The position numbers and the translations under genes were made by a program. Below, in pieces: positions 44,964 through 54,159 of a DNA stretch of 64,000 nt; the first letter of the stretch is position 1, and each line of letters opens with the position of its first letter. A model generated the notes under the pieces. It searched no databases and was not told where the DNA came from. It worked only from the letters and a program-made list of their open reading frames with translations. The DNA comes from an uncultured Chloroflexota bacterium (lineage in GTDB: Bacteria > Chloroflexota > Anaerolineae > Anaerolineales > Anaerolineaceae): contig CADATZ010000007.1 in the NCBI GenBank assembly GCA_902791025.1, positions 1 through 64,000 on the forward strand, written 5' to 3'.

Positions 44964-47525
44964 TTAGAATAATGACGCCTGTTCCGGGGAAGAGCCTTCG
45001 GTGCCTTCCTGCGGTTTTTCATTGGGTGTATCAGACTTTTTGGGTTCTTTTGGTTTATCCTCGGATTCTTTTTTATCCGTCTCACCCTGAGCCTGGTCCA
45101 TCGGCAGCCAGGTCACCCCGATTGCTTCGTGCAGCAGGTTCTGCGTCACCGGTTCCAGAGAACGCGCCCGACGTCCGGTTTTTGCCGCTGAGGGTTTCAG
45201 CGCGCGGAACCGACCGGCACCAAAGCGAACAAACAGCAGGGCGTTATTGGTATTCATGGTGAAGAAGCCAACGACACGGGTATTATCCTTCAGCCGCAGC
45301 GCGATCACACCCTGACCGTAGCGTCCCTGTCTCGGGAACTCGCTCACCGCGATCTGCCCCAGTGACCAGTCATTGAGGACAAAACAGCAGCTTTCCTTTT
45401 CCGTGACCAGCGAAGCTCCGACGACAACATCATCCCCCTTGAACTTGATCCCGTTCACACCGGCTGCAACCAATCCCATCGGCCGCAAATCATCCTGACC
45501 AAAGCGTATTCCCATACCGTTCTTCGTAACCAGCATAAGATCCATCGAATCCGACTGACTGACCAGAACCGTGAGCAGCCTGTCACCGGAATTGATCTTA
45601 CACAAATTGAAAGACTGGGAAGAGGCGAACGGAACATCACCAACCAATGAGCGTTTCAGCATACCCTTTTCCGTGACAGTGATCACAGAAGCCGTTTCGT
45701 CCATTTTTTCCCGTGACGGCATGGTAAAGATCGTCACCGGTTTTTCAGAATTATCCCATCCGGAAACACCGTTATAATCAATACCGGCCGAAAAGTCATC
45801 AACCTTCGGCAAAGTCTCGACATAAATACCGCAGGTCTTTCCGCTTTCACTCACCACATAAACCGTCTGCTGCGTATCTGAACGGACGATCCACTCCGGA
45901 ATAGCGAAACCGCGCTGCTTCACGGTTTCGATTTCCACCCGCCCGATCTTTCCATCGCGGGTGAGACCGACGAAACATTCTTCCGCCTGGATCAGAGAAT
46001 TAGCGGTCAGCATCTCTTTGGAGGAAACCCCTTCGCCGAGCAATGCGATTTGGGTACGGCGGGCATCACCATAGGTTTGCATCAGGTCCCGCAGCTTGGA
46101 TGCCAGCAGCTCGCGCATCTTCAGCGGAGAAGCCAGCAGTTCTTCCATATCACGAATGGCAAGCCGCAGCGATTCCAGTTCCGCCAGCAGTTTATCGTAT
46201 TCCAGATGCGTCAAACGCTTGAGCGGCATATCCAAAATAGCCTGAGTCTGTTCCCGATCCAGCTTGAACCGAGCCATGATGGCGTCACGGGCAGCCGCCT
46301 CATTTTCGGAGGAACGGATGATATGGATGATCTCATCCAGGTTATCGATCGCCGTCAGCAGTCCTTCCAGAATGTGGGCACGCTTCTTGGCCTTCGCCAG
46401 TTCAAATTCAGTCTTGCGCCGGATCACTTCCAGCTGATGGTCCGCATAAACCTTCAGCGCTTCCTTCAGGCTCAGCACACGTGGCTTGTTCTCCACCAGG
46501 GCCAGAAGAATGATCCCGAAGGTGGTCTGCAAAGGAGTACGCTTGTAAAGCTCCCGCAGGATGGTGTCCGGATCGGCAGTCTTGGATAGTTCGATGACTA
46601 CACGCATTCCCTGCCGGTCGGATTCATCCCGCAGGTCTACGATTCCTTCAATGATCCCCTCCCGAACCAGCTGCGCGATTCGCTCGATCAAACCGGTTTT
46701 ATTGACCTGATACGGGATCTCGGTGATAATCAGGCGGCTGCGGCCTCTGCCCATATCTTCCAGGTGGACTCTGCCGCGAACCATCAGCCGGCCGCGTCCG
46801 GTAGCATACGCGGAAACCAACTCATTCCTCGCATCTTCCAGAACCACGATCCCGCCGGTCGGAAAGTCCGGGCCTTTGACATATTTCATCAGGTCTTCGA
46901 CAGTGATATCGTTGTAACGCTCCCATTCCTGCAGCAGGTAGATCACGGCATTGCAGACCTCGCCCAGGTTATGCGGCGGGATATTCGTTGCCATACCGAC
47001 CGCGATCCCGCTTGCACCATTCACCAGCAGGTTCGGAACAATAGCCGGCAGCACTTCCGGCTCTTTGAGCGTATCATCGAAGTTCCCGGTGAATCCGACC
47101 GTTTCCTCATCGATGTCCTTCAGGATCTCCATGGAAATCTTATCAAGGCGGGCTTCTGTATAACGCATGGCAGCCGGGGGATCGCCATCGATCGACCCAA
47201 AGTTACCTTGTCCATCGACCAGCGGATAACGAATCGTGAAGTCCTGTGCCAACCGTGCCATGGCATCATAGACCGCGGCGTCTCCGTGTGGGTGATATTT
47301 ACCCAGCACTTCACCGACAATACGGGCAGATTTCTTATAAGGAAGCTCCGGACGGATCCCCATGTCATACATCGCATAAAGGATACGGCGCTGCACCGGT
47401 TTCAGCCCATCGCGGGCATCCGGCAGCGCGCGTGATATGATCACGCTCATCGCATAATCCAGATAGGATTGCTGCATCTCCTTATCAATATCGACTTGTC
47501 TGATTCCCCGTCCCGTATTTTCCAT
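44964..47525 (-). CDS. gyrA: DNA gyrase subunit A
   Basis: An 853-residue type II topoisomerase subunit. ATG 47525 is used because GGAGG lies upstream at a good distance; the open frame extends to 47588 without a ribosome site. The breakage-reunion domain has [17 protein letters not shown], the helix-turn-helix region [11 protein letters not shown] (78-87) and catalytic Tyr122 in AMRYTEARL. Ala83 stands where E. coli has Ser83. The C-terminal beta-pinwheel is present; the GyrA box appears as QGRYGQG rather than the usual QRRGGKG. An acidic/Lys-rich tail of about 45 residues ends the protein. No gyrB is near. GyrA rather than ParC is favoured by length and the box. Confidence 0.94.
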   Translation of the reverse strand: MENTGRGIRQVDIDKEMQQSYLDYAMSVIISRALPDARDGLKPVQRRILYAMYDMGIRPELPYKKSARIVGEVLGKYHPHGDAAVYDAMARLAQDFTIRYPLVDGQGNFGSIDGDPPAAMRYTEARLDKISMEILKDIDEETVGFTGNFDDTLKEPEVLPAIVPNLLVNGASGIAVGMATNIPPHNLGEVCNAVIYLLQEWERYNDITVEDLMKYVKGPDFPTGGIVVLEDARNELVSAYATGRGRLMVRGRVHLEDMGRGRSRLIITEIPYQVNKTGLIERIAQLVREGIIEGIVDLRDESDRQGMRVVIELSKTADPDTILRELYKRTPLQTTFGIILLALVENKPRVLSLKEALKVYADHQLEVIRRKTEFELAKAKKRAHILEGLLTAIDNLDEIIHIIRSSENEAAARDAIMARFKLDREQTQAILDMPLKRLTHLEYDKLLAELESLRLAIRDMEELLASPLKMRELLASKLRDLMQTYGDARRTQIALLGEGVSSKEMLTANSLIQAEECFVGLTRDGKIGRVEIETVKQRGFAIPEWIVRSDTQQTVYVVSESGKTCGIYVETLPKVDDFSAGIDYNGVSGWDNSEKPVTIFTMPSREKMDETASVITVTEKGMLKRSLVGDVPFASSQSFNLCKINSGDRLLTVLVSQSDSMDLMLVTKNGMGIRFGQDDLRPMGLVAAGVNGIKFKGDDVVVGASLVTEKESCCFVLNDWSLGQIAVSEFPRQGRYGQGVIALRLKDNTRVVGFFTMNTNNALLFVRFGAGRFRALKPSAAKTGRRARSLEPVTQNLLHEAIGVTWLPMDQAQGETDKKESEDKPKEPKKSDTPNEKPQEGTEGSSPEQASLF

Positions 47526-47840
47526 AATGCCTCCGTTATCACTTTCAAGTTGACTATTATAGCATATTTTTACTAATGGAAATGACAAGTTACGTTTGAA
47601 ATGAATTGATCTCGAAAATTGAATAAAGGAAATCTATAAAAAATATAGGAATTTTCCTGTTTTCGTTTTTTAGAGTAAAATATTTATAAGTAGTCTTTAA
47701 TCAGATATAAATAAATACGTCGTGATTGTTCAGTAATTCCGCAAATCATCTGGCTGAAGGTCCAAATACCTGCGTAACGAAAAAAAAATTCTAATTCCAA
47801 GCGACACCTTGAGAATCGGAATTAAGAGAGAATAATTCAT
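47526..47840. other. Divergent intergenic region gyrA / DUF4157 gene
   Basis: 315 AT-rich bases without a gene. On the left is the gyrA promoter and ribosome site. On the right TAATTCC (47792-47798) and GGAATTA (47818-47824) form a small stem just before the ribosome site of the DUF4157 gene, which could hide it. A plus-strand promoter could not be fixed. Confidence 0.55.
47556..47564 (-). promoter_or_regulatory. Extended -10 promoter of gyrA
   Basis: On the minus strand TGCTATAAT, a consensus extended -10 (TG-N-TATAAT), about 31 bases before ATG 47525. A TTGTCA lies 21 bases further up, too far for a standard -35. Confidence 0.6.
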
Positions 47841-50756
47841 ATGGCTTTTTCGGATAAGGAAAAAAATTCAAAAAAAACACAGGATAAGCGTGAGCAAAAG
47901 GGTAACGGTTCTGAAGGCGAGTTTTCCGCTTCCGGAATGCCGAACAGTCTCATGCTTCAAATTTTCGCCGATGGAGATGATAACAACAATAACATCTCCG
48001 GCGCTACGGTTTTTCGTGAATTCTCACTCCCGATGCATCAAATTCCCTCCGCAGAGGCCGAAGCGGATCGGCTTTCCGCCGGTATTCACGGAACTGACCC
48101 TGCCGCTGTCCGCCGGGAAATGGGGCATCGCCTCAACGCCGACCTTTCCGGGATCCGCTTCCACTCCGATCTCCGCAGTGAAGCCCGTGCCTCTCAGATG
48201 GGTGCACGGGCATGGACCAGCGGCCGGGACGTTTATTTCGGCAAAGGCGGATTTGAACCGCGTGTGGCGGCTCATGAACTGGTGCACACCGTTCAGCAGG
48301 GAGCGGCAAAAGGGAAAGTTTCTCAAAATGTTACTGCCGGAACCGTGCAGATGTGGTCGTGGTGGCCTTTCGGCAAGAAAAAATCAAAATATGATGAAGA
48401 GCAGAATGCCGGCGATATAGCTGACAGTCTGTTCCGCATCCAGGCCGGTTTCAGCGCCTCTGATGAGGAAGAAAAGGCAGCACGTGATACTGCCTATACC
48501 AAAGCCTATAACAATGAACTCAATCAAAGAGACAGAGTTAACGTGCCGGGAAACAATGATGAACTTGATGAGGAAGTTGCCAGAAATGCAGGGCAGGCAG
48601 CAGCCGACAGGCTCAGAGTCAAAAGGAAGGATTACGTCAGCAACAAAGACAAAGACAATTTCAGGCAAAAGATAAACACTATCAATAAAGAAACATATAA
48701 AGAGCTCCTGGACAGGCGCAAACAAGCCGCTCAGGAACTGTGCGACTCCTTCGATAAAATCAGCGCGAAAAGTGTCGAATCATTGTCAAAAAATTATTAT
48801 GCAGCCGCCAACAGTAAAGCCGGAAGAGATTATATTCTTTATAACAAGCTCGTAACCAGGATCGAAGCGGTCCATCAGAACCGCCGGCAATTCCGGAACT
48901 GGAAAAATGAATTCGAGAATGAAGAGCAGGATCAGGATGATACGCTGGAAAAAGCTAATCGAATTATTTCTGAGGGGAATTCCGCTGAAAACAGCTATCT
49001 GAAAACTGCGGAAGGTATTCAACAACGCGGAGAGAATGCCAGGACAAATACGGAATATTATCAAAAGGTTTATGGGAAAAAGAAGACAAAGCTGGACCGG
49101 ATAGCAGCCGCTTACAACAAGATATTACAAGAAAAATCTCCTAAACATATCGATATTGAGAACATTGATAAAATTGAGGAATCTGACAATGACAGTGAGC
49201 ATCCCGGTTTGCTTTCTAATGCCGGGAGCAGCGACGGCAGTGGTGATTTTATTCTGGAAGGATTGCCGAAAAAATCTGAGAAAAAGAAACCGTCATCCCG
49301 GAACACCAGGAACGAGAATATTATTTCAAATAACATAATAGAAAATGACGATGAAAGCGGTATTTTCGAAAAAGGTATGAAAGAAAAGGATGATGAGAGC
49401 AGTATTTCCGAATATGGAATGAAGGAGAGCGACAACAATAACATCATCTCCACCAGCTCAAAGGATCAGAATAAAGATGAGAACGGCGGTATCTCAAAAG
49501 GTGCTCTCGTGCAAAAGGTTGAAGCGTCTATTGAAGAACAGAAAAGACTGGATGCAAACAATATTGAAGACCCTGATTCGATTATCCACCAGCCAGGACA
49601 GATCTCTGATGATCTGCTTGAGGAATATGCACCGGCCAATCCGACAATAAACAATACAAAAAACAGGAGCGGTAAGACCAAATTTGCCAACAACCTGCTG
49701 AAAGCCGGAAACGGTCTGGAACAGCTGGGGGTGGCGATGCATGATATCGATCTGCTCAACCGCAATAATTTGCAGACCGTCTATATCACTCCCGCCATAT
49801 CCGGTATTTCCGGTGCAATGGGTGCCGGACTGGGCGTTGTCGGAACGCTTACCGGTGGGGTTGACACCTATCGCAATATGCGCAACGTATCTTCCGGCGG
49901 CAGTCACCTGGATTGGGTCAGTTCCGGATTGGATACACTTGGCTCGGTGGGAGAAACAGCAACAGGCGCGTTGACTGCCATGAAAAATGCGGGGAACATT
50001 CCTGTTATCGGTCAGACATTGGCGAATGCCAGCGGTTTCGCGGGACCAAACCTGATTCCGGGCTTGAATATCGCTACCGGCGGTATTTCCATGATTTCCG
50101 GGGGAATTGAAGGAATCCGCGGACAAAGCAGCATCAACACGATCGATAAACAAATAAGCGCTCTCAATGGAATGAAAAAGGGCAAAACTTTTTCAGCCGA
50201 TCAGAAAAAACTTATGAGAATCTTCAATCAGGGCAAACGTGTCTCTGAACTACACCGAACCGGCGGTGCCATAAAAACAGTCGGCGGTGCAATTGCATTG
50301 GGAACCGGTGTTGCTTTGTTGACAGGTCCGCTTGCACCGATAACTGCCGCCGTTTTGGGTGTTGCCGCAGGTGGAGCCGGAATCACAAATTTCCTGTACT
50401 CCCGCAGAAAAAAGAAAAATCTTCGCAAAGATGTAATCGCCGAGGAGTTAGGCTTCAAAGACTGGGAAGCGGAAAAGAAACGCGTAAGGGATAAATTTCC
50501 TGATGAAGATCTCAGCAATGATGAAGTTAAAGAGATCATTCTCAAGAGCCGCGGATTTGACGTAAAAACGAGAAAAGAAGCCTTCAAGCAGATCAATATG
50601 CAGCGCGCAAAGATGCTGCTGGATATTGCGGACGACGTGGTAAATCCGCTGAGAACTCTGGCTGAAAAAGTTATCGGGGCACTGGGCATTTCCCGGAAAA
50701 AGGGGCGTTATGCCGCCGGTGCCCAAAAGCTGCTCGCTGAAAAAATGGGCGGGTAG
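47841..50756 (+). CDS. Large DUF4157 protein (eCIS-associated type)
   Basis: A 971-residue protein, no signal peptide. Residues about 85-155 match DUF4157: a MGHRLNADLSGIRFH stretch, RAWTSGRDVYF, then the zinc-protease-like HELVHTVQQG with HExxH at 145-149. This domain marks proteins linked to extracellular contractile injection systems (eCIS). A long charged middle (about 170-620) looks coiled-coil or disordered and includes imperfect acidic repeats (about 480-560). From about 640 to 860 come Gly/Ala-rich hydrophobic segments (AMGAGLGVVGTLTGG, ALGTGVALLTGPL) that could insert in membranes. A basic, helical tail follows. No sheath, tube or baseplate gene is in the window. Function unknown: a secreted effector, or a non-eCIS use of the domain. 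Confidence 0.8.
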   Translation: MAFSDKEKNSKKTQDKREQKGNGSEGEFSASGMPNSLMLQIFADGDDNNNNISGATVFREFSLPMHQIPSAEAEADRLSAGIHGTDPAAVRREMGHRLNADLSGIRFHSDLRSEARASQMGARAWTSGRDVYFGKGGFEPRVAAHELVHTVQQGAAKGKVSQNVTAGTVQMWSWWPFGKKKSKYDEEQNAGDIADSLFRIQAGFSASDEEEKAARDTAYTKAYNNELNQRDRVNVPGNNDELDEEVARNAGQAAADRLRVKRKDYVSNKDKDNFRQKINTINKETYKELLDRRKQAAQELCDSFDKISAKSVESLSKNYYAAANSKAGRDYILYNKLVTRIEAVHQNRRQFRNWKNEFENEEQDQDDTLEKANRIISEGNSAENSYLKTAEGIQQRGENARTNTEYYQKVYGKKKTKLDRIAAAYNKILQEKSPKHIDIENIDKIEESDNDSEHPGLLSNAGSSDGSGDFILEGLPKKSEKKKPSSRNTRNENIISNNIIENDDESGIFEKGMKEKDDESSISEYGMKESDNNNIISTSSKDQNKDENGGISKGALVQKVEASIEEQKRLDANNIEDPDSIIHQPGQISDDLLEEYAPANPTINNTKNRSGKTKFANNLLKAGNGLEQLGVAMHDIDLLNRNNLQTVYITPAISGISGAMGAGLGVVGTLTGGVDTYRNMRNVSSGGSHLDWVSSGLDTLGSVGETATGALTAMKNAGNIPVIGQTLANASGFAGPNLIPGLNIATGGISMISGGIEGIRGQSSINTIDKQISALNGMKKGKTFSADQKKLMRIFNQGKRVSELHRTGGAIKTVGGAIALGTGVALLTGPLAPITAAVLGVAAGGAGITNFLYSRRKKKNLRKDVIAEELGFKDWEAEKKRVRDKFPDEDLSNDEVKEIILKSRGFDVKTRKEAFKQINMQRAKMLLDIADDVVNPLRTLAEKVIGALGISRKKGRYAAGAQKLLAEKMGG

Positions 50757-50786
50757 AACAATAGAATGATAGTTAGCAGGAGGGAA

Positions 50787-51908
50787 ATGAAACAAAAAGT
50801 TATCTGCGCCGGTCACGTCTGTATTGACATCACCCCGGTTTTTGCGCAGCAGCAGAAGGTAAGTAAAATCAGTGAAATTCTGGAACCGGGGAAGCTGGTC
50901 CACATGAACAACGTCGAGATCCATACCGGCGGCAGTGTTGCCAACACCGGCCTTGCTATGAAGATTCTTGGAAACGACGTGCGGCTGATGGGAATGATCG
51001 GCTGTGATGCCTTCGGACACATGATTAAGGATATCTTTGCTTCCTACGGAGCCGGCGGTCTGATCGAGGTAGAAGGCGCGAACACTTCCTATTCGGTCGT
51101 GCTCGCCATTCCCGGACTTGACAGGACCATCCTTCATGATCCTGGCGCGAATGATAATTTTTCCTGCAAGGATATTCCCTGGGATGAGCTCGACGATGCC
51201 GCTTTATTCCATTTCGGCTATCCACCCATTATGAAGCAGATGTATGCGGATAACGGTGATGAGCTGAGTAAAATGTTCAGACTGCTCAAGGAAAAGGGGA
51301 TTGCCACCAGTCTTGATCTGGCAGTGGTTGCCGCAAATAACCCCGCAGCGGAAGCGGATTGGCAGATGATCCTTGAAAAAGCACTGCCGTATGTCGACTT
51401 TTTCGTACCCAGCTTTGAGGAACTCTGCTGGATGCTTGATCGTGAGTCGCTGAAAGAAATCACGGACATCAGCGATGATCCGACGAAAAATCTGGACCTG
51501 AAAAAATATGCCAAACCGCTGGCTGAAAAATGTATTGCCATGGGCTGCGGTGCCGTGATGATCAAATGCGGAATCTCCGGCATTTACTACAAAACAGCCG
51601 CCAAGGATCGAATCGCTGCTATCGGTAAAAATCTCGAAATCCGTCGGGAAGACTGGAGCGGCAAGGAGGGGATCCAACCCTGCTATGAGGTGGATATCGT
51701 CCGCTCCGGTACCGGCGCGGGTGATGTGAGCATCGCGGCTTTTCTTTCCGCGGTTCTGCGGGGAGATTCTCCGGAAATGTGCTTTAAACTGGCTGCAGCA
51801 GAAGGTGCTGTGTCCGTAATGAGCTACGATGCTCTGAGCGGACTGCTGCCGCTGGATGAGTTGACAAAACGAATTAATAAGGATAATAAATTATGTACGT
51901 CAATATGA
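50787..51908 (+). CDS. PfkB-family carbohydrate kinase
   Basis: A 373-residue ribokinase-fold kinase. ATG 50787 is chosen for its AGGAGGG site; the frame is open back to 50766. It shows the sugar-binding GGSVANTG near residue 50 and the C-terminal anion hole and base GTGAGDVSIAAFLSA, where the usual D-T-G-A-G-D starts with G. It phosphorylates a sugar or sugar phosphate with ATP. The following aldolase gene overlaps by 16 bases, so the pair probably runs kinase then cleavage, as in tagatose, fructose 1-phosphate or inositol-derived routes. The specific sugar is not decided. Confidence 0.85.
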   Translation: MKQKVICAGHVCIDITPVFAQQQKVSKISEILEPGKLVHMNNVEIHTGGSVANTGLAMKILGNDVRLMGMIGCDAFGHMIKDIFASYGAGGLIEVEGANTSYSVVLAIPGLDRTILHDPGANDNFSCKDIPWDELDDAALFHFGYPPIMKQMYADNGDELSKMFRLLKEKGIATSLDLAVVAANNPAAEADWQMILEKALPYVDFFVPSFEELCWMLDRESLKEITDISDDPTKNLDLKKYAKPLAEKCIAMGCGAVMIKCGISGIYYKTAAKDRIAAIGKNLEIRREDWSGKEGIQPCYEVDIVRSGTGAGDVSIAAFLSAVLRGDSPEMCFKLAAAEGAVSVMSYDALSGLLPLDELTKRINKDNKLCTSI

Positions 51909-52738
51909 AAGAAATGCTGGAAAAAGCCCGTGAAGGCCATTATGCCGTTGGCTTTTTCGATACCGTCAATGTGGAAATGGCACGTGCTGTCATTGAAGAA
52001 GCGGAAGCGCTGAACGCCCCGGTGATCGTCGGAACCGCCGAGATCCTGCTGCCCAAGATGGAGCTGGACCGTGTGGCTGATTTTCTGATCCCGCTGGCTG
52101 AACAGGCAAACGTTCCTGTTGCCGTTCACTATGATCACGGTCTGACCTTCAACCGCTGCATGGAAGCCCTGAATCTCGGCTATTCCTCCATTATGTACGA
52201 CTGCTCCACCGCATCCTATGAGGAAAACCTGGAAAATGTCGCTGAAATGGTTAAGATCTGCCACGCCATGGATGTCACTGTCGAAGGCGAGCTTGGTCAT
52301 GTGGGAGACAATGAAGGCAAGGGACAGCTTGCGAAGCCGGAGGATTATTACACTGATCCGGATATGGCGATGGATTTTGTCAAGAAGACCGGCGTGGATT
52401 GTCTGGCTGTTGCAGTGGGGAATGCCCATGGCGACTATAAATTTCCACCGAAACTCGACTTTGACCGCATTACGGAAATCGCACAGAAGACCGGCGTGCC
52501 GCTGGTTCTCCATGGCGGGTCCGGCCTGTCGGACTCCGACTTCCAGGAAGCAGCCCGCCGCGGGATCTGCAAGGTCAACATCTTCACCGATATCGACCGT
52601 GCCGGTAAAACCGGTATCGAAAACGGCCTTAAAGCCGGTGCCCGCTTCCTCAGCGAGCTGATCCCCTACGAGATCGAAGCCATGAAAGAAGTCGTCCGCA
52701 ACAAAATAACTCTTTTTGGCTCTGTCAATAAAGCCTGA
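51893..52738 (+). CDS. Class II (zinc) ketose-bisphosphate aldolase
   Basis: A 281-residue TIM-barrel aldolase of the Fba/GatY/KbaY group. Visible zinc and substrate sites are VHYDHG (Asp-His), EGELGHVG, GNAHGDYK and LHGGSG, followed by NIFTDI. These bind zinc and the phosphates while the enzyme splits a ketose bisphosphate into two trioses. Length fits GatY/KbaY/IolJ-type members rather than the longer E. coli FbaA. It overlaps the kinase gene by 16 bases; AAGGA lies nine bases before ATG 51893. Whether it is the cell's glycolytic aldolase or specific for a side sugar is open. Confidence 0.88.
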   Translation: MYVNMKEMLEKAREGHYAVGFFDTVNVEMARAVIEEAEALNAPVIVGTAEILLPKMELDRVADFLIPLAEQANVPVAVHYDHGLTFNRCMEALNLGYSSIMYDCSTASYEENLENVAEMVKICHAMDVTVEGELGHVGDNEGKGQLAKPEDYYTDPDMAMDFVKKTGVDCLAVAVGNAHGDYKFPPKLDFDRITEIAQKTGVPLVLHGGSGLSDSDFQEAARRGICKVNIFTDIDRAGKTGIENGLKAGARFLSELIPYEIEAMKEVVRNKITLFGSVNKA

Positions 52739-52765
52739 CGAAAAATTCTGTCGTAATTAGACATC

Positions 52766-52774
52766 TGGTAAAAT
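52766..52774 (+). promoter_or_regulatory. Extended -10 promoter of parA-like gene
   Basis: TGGTAAAAT, identical to the box before der. It lies 77 bases before the start at 52851; the transcript would begin within or just before the hairpin at 52779. Confidence 0.4.
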
Positions 52775-52778
52775 AGAA

Positions 52779-52817
52779 TGTGCCGCTTAAGAACAAGCGG
52801 CACATGGTTTGCATGTG
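52779..52817 (+). terminator. Hairpin pair between aldolase and parA-like genes
   Basis: TGTGCCGCTT (52779-52788) and AAGCGGCACA (52795-52804) form a perfect 10-bp stem. CACATG/CATGTG (52801-52817) forms a second one overlapping it. The T-tract (GTTTATTTATA) is weak, so this is either a terminator or a leader structure for the parA-like gene. Confidence 0.5.
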
Positions 52818-52850
52818 TTTATTTATATCACATAAATACGAGGGGAGTCG

Positions 52851-53582
52851 ATGAAAACCATAGCCATATCAGTTCAAAAGGGAGGATGCGGTAAAACAAC
52901 AACATCCGCAAATCTGGCCGCCGCTATAGCTGGACAGGGAAAGCGTGTTTTACTAATTGACAATGACCCGCAATCCTCATTGACCCTATATAGCAATCTC
53001 GAACGTGAGAAGACAATAACAGAAGTTTACAGAGGAACTGCCTCCATACAGGATATTGTCCAGGACTGGCATGGAATTGATGTTGCTCCTGCAGATATCC
53101 TTTTATCTCAGGTAGAAATTGAAATTGCGGGAAGAAAGGACCGCCGGGATATATTACGGAATGCATTATCAAGTGTTGATGAAGCTTATGACTTTTGCAT
53201 CATTGACACCGCTCCCGGTCTGGGGCTTCTTTCAGTGAACGCAATTATGGCATCCGACCATGTGATTATCCCGATGGAACCAAATCCTGCCGATATTTGG
53301 GGACTTGAATTATTTATGAGCACCCTCAATCAAATCAGGAAAGCCAAACCGAACCTGACTTACAGAATTCTCCTGACTTCTTACAATGATCGTTTGAAAC
53401 TGCACCAATCAGCAAAAGAAGCAGCTGAGCACCACGCCTTGAATTTATACCCCGTAACTATTGCGCGGAATGTCAAAACCGCTGAAGCATGGGGAGCTCA
53501 TGAGCCTTTATTAACCTATGACCCAAAGAATAAAAATAATATCACATATAAAACAATTGCAGAAATGGAGATATCCGAATGA
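52851..53582 (+). CDS. ParA/Soj-family ATPase (orphan)
   Basis: A 243-residue P-loop ATPase. It has the deviant Walker A KGGCGKTT (10-17) with signature Lys10, LLIDNDPQSS, and the switch region DTAPGLGLLSVN. This is the compact, Soj-like form without an N-terminal DNA-binding domain. ParA proteins move DNA or protein cargo over the nucleoid by ATP-driven pattern formation. No ParB, parS-like site or replication gene is next to it. The next gene overlaps by four bases and takes the place a partner would have. A role in placing a protein cargo, as for orphan ParA homologues, is possible. Confidence 0.85.
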   Translation: MKTIAISVQKGGCGKTTTSANLAAAIAGQGKRVLLIDNDPQSSLTLYSNLEREKTITEVYRGTASIQDIVQDWHGIDVAPADILLSQVEIEIAGRKDRRDILRNALSSVDEAYDFCIIDTAPGLGLLSVNAIMASDHVIIPMEPNPADIWGLELFMSTLNQIRKAKPNLTYRILLTSYNDRLKLHQSAKEAAEHHALNLYPVTIARNVKTAEAWGAHEPLLTYDPKNKNNITYKTIAEMEISE

Positions 53583-54013
53583 AAAACAAAACCGCAGCTC
53601 TCGACCTTTTTCATGACATAGAGTTTTCAGCTCAAAACGAGGAATCTGATTTTCTCGATATACAATCAGAACATCAGGATAATGAACCCAATATACTCGA
53701 CATAGAAGCAGAACAAATTGAAACAGAAGAACAGGAAGATAAGCTCGACAGCTTTGACATAGAATCTGAACAGCAGGATGAGGATATTGACACTTACGAC
53801 ATAGAATCAGAAATAGAGGACAATGAGCTTGATACCCTTGACGCTGAACCGGATCAGCAAGAAGAAAATGACATGATATTCCAAAAGAATTACCTGCCTT
53901 TCTCCGGATTTCCGCAGCTCACGGGAATGATGCTCCCTGTATGGGTGTTTTGTCCCGGTATTCCATTGGGTATTCCTGTTATGGCGCTTTTTCCTGCCAT
54001 TATTTATTCCTGA
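53579..54013 (+). CDS. Acidic repeat protein next to ParA
   Basis: A 144-residue protein I cannot place in a family. Residues about 20-100 are strongly acidic and built from roughly 14-residue repeats around DIESEQQD, for example DSFDIESEQQDEDI, DTYDIESEIEDNEL and DTLDAEPDQQEEND. The last 40 residues change to a hydrophobic Pro/Gly-rich tail (GMMLPVWVFCPGIPLGIPV), which may be a membrane or protein anchor. It starts inside the stop of the ParA gene (ATGA overlap), so the two are made together. It could be the ParA cargo or adaptor; that is inference from position alone. A large hairpin follows. Confidence 0.65.
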   Translation: MKNKTAALDLFHDIEFSAQNEESDFLDIQSEHQDNEPNILDIEAEQIETEEQEDKLDSFDIESEQQDEDIDTYDIESEIEDNELDTLDAEPDQQEENDMIFQKNYLPFSGFPQLTGMMLPVWVFCPGIPLGIPVMALFPAIIYS

Positions 54014-54030
54014 TGTATCTATTCATATAT

Positions 54031-54092
54031 AAAATACAGCAGCGTTTTCTTGCTTTTAGCCTCGCACCAGCAAGAAAACGCTGTTGTATTTT
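54031..54092. terminator. Large stem-loop between convergent genes
   Basis: A 23-base arm (54031-54053) pairs with 54070-54092 with a single G-T mismatch. The ends are AAAATAC and GTATTTT, so it can stop transcription in either direction. A second small stem CGTCAC/GTGACG lies at 54105-54128. Confidence 0.8.
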
Positions 54093-54159
54093 ATGGTTTT
54101 GAGTCGTCACATTGACACCAAAGTGACGGGAAAACTTGTCGAAAAATTTACAAACGAAA

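Noticed and set aside
44964..47525. parC instead of gyrA
   Set aside because: Length, a recognisable if divergent GyrA box and a full C-terminal pinwheel fit GyrA; no parE or second copy is visible to argue otherwise.
52851..53582. Plasmid or chromosome partition locus with origin
   Set aside because: No ParB, parS-like repeats, dnaA or replication gene is near; flanking genes are ordinary chromosomal ones.
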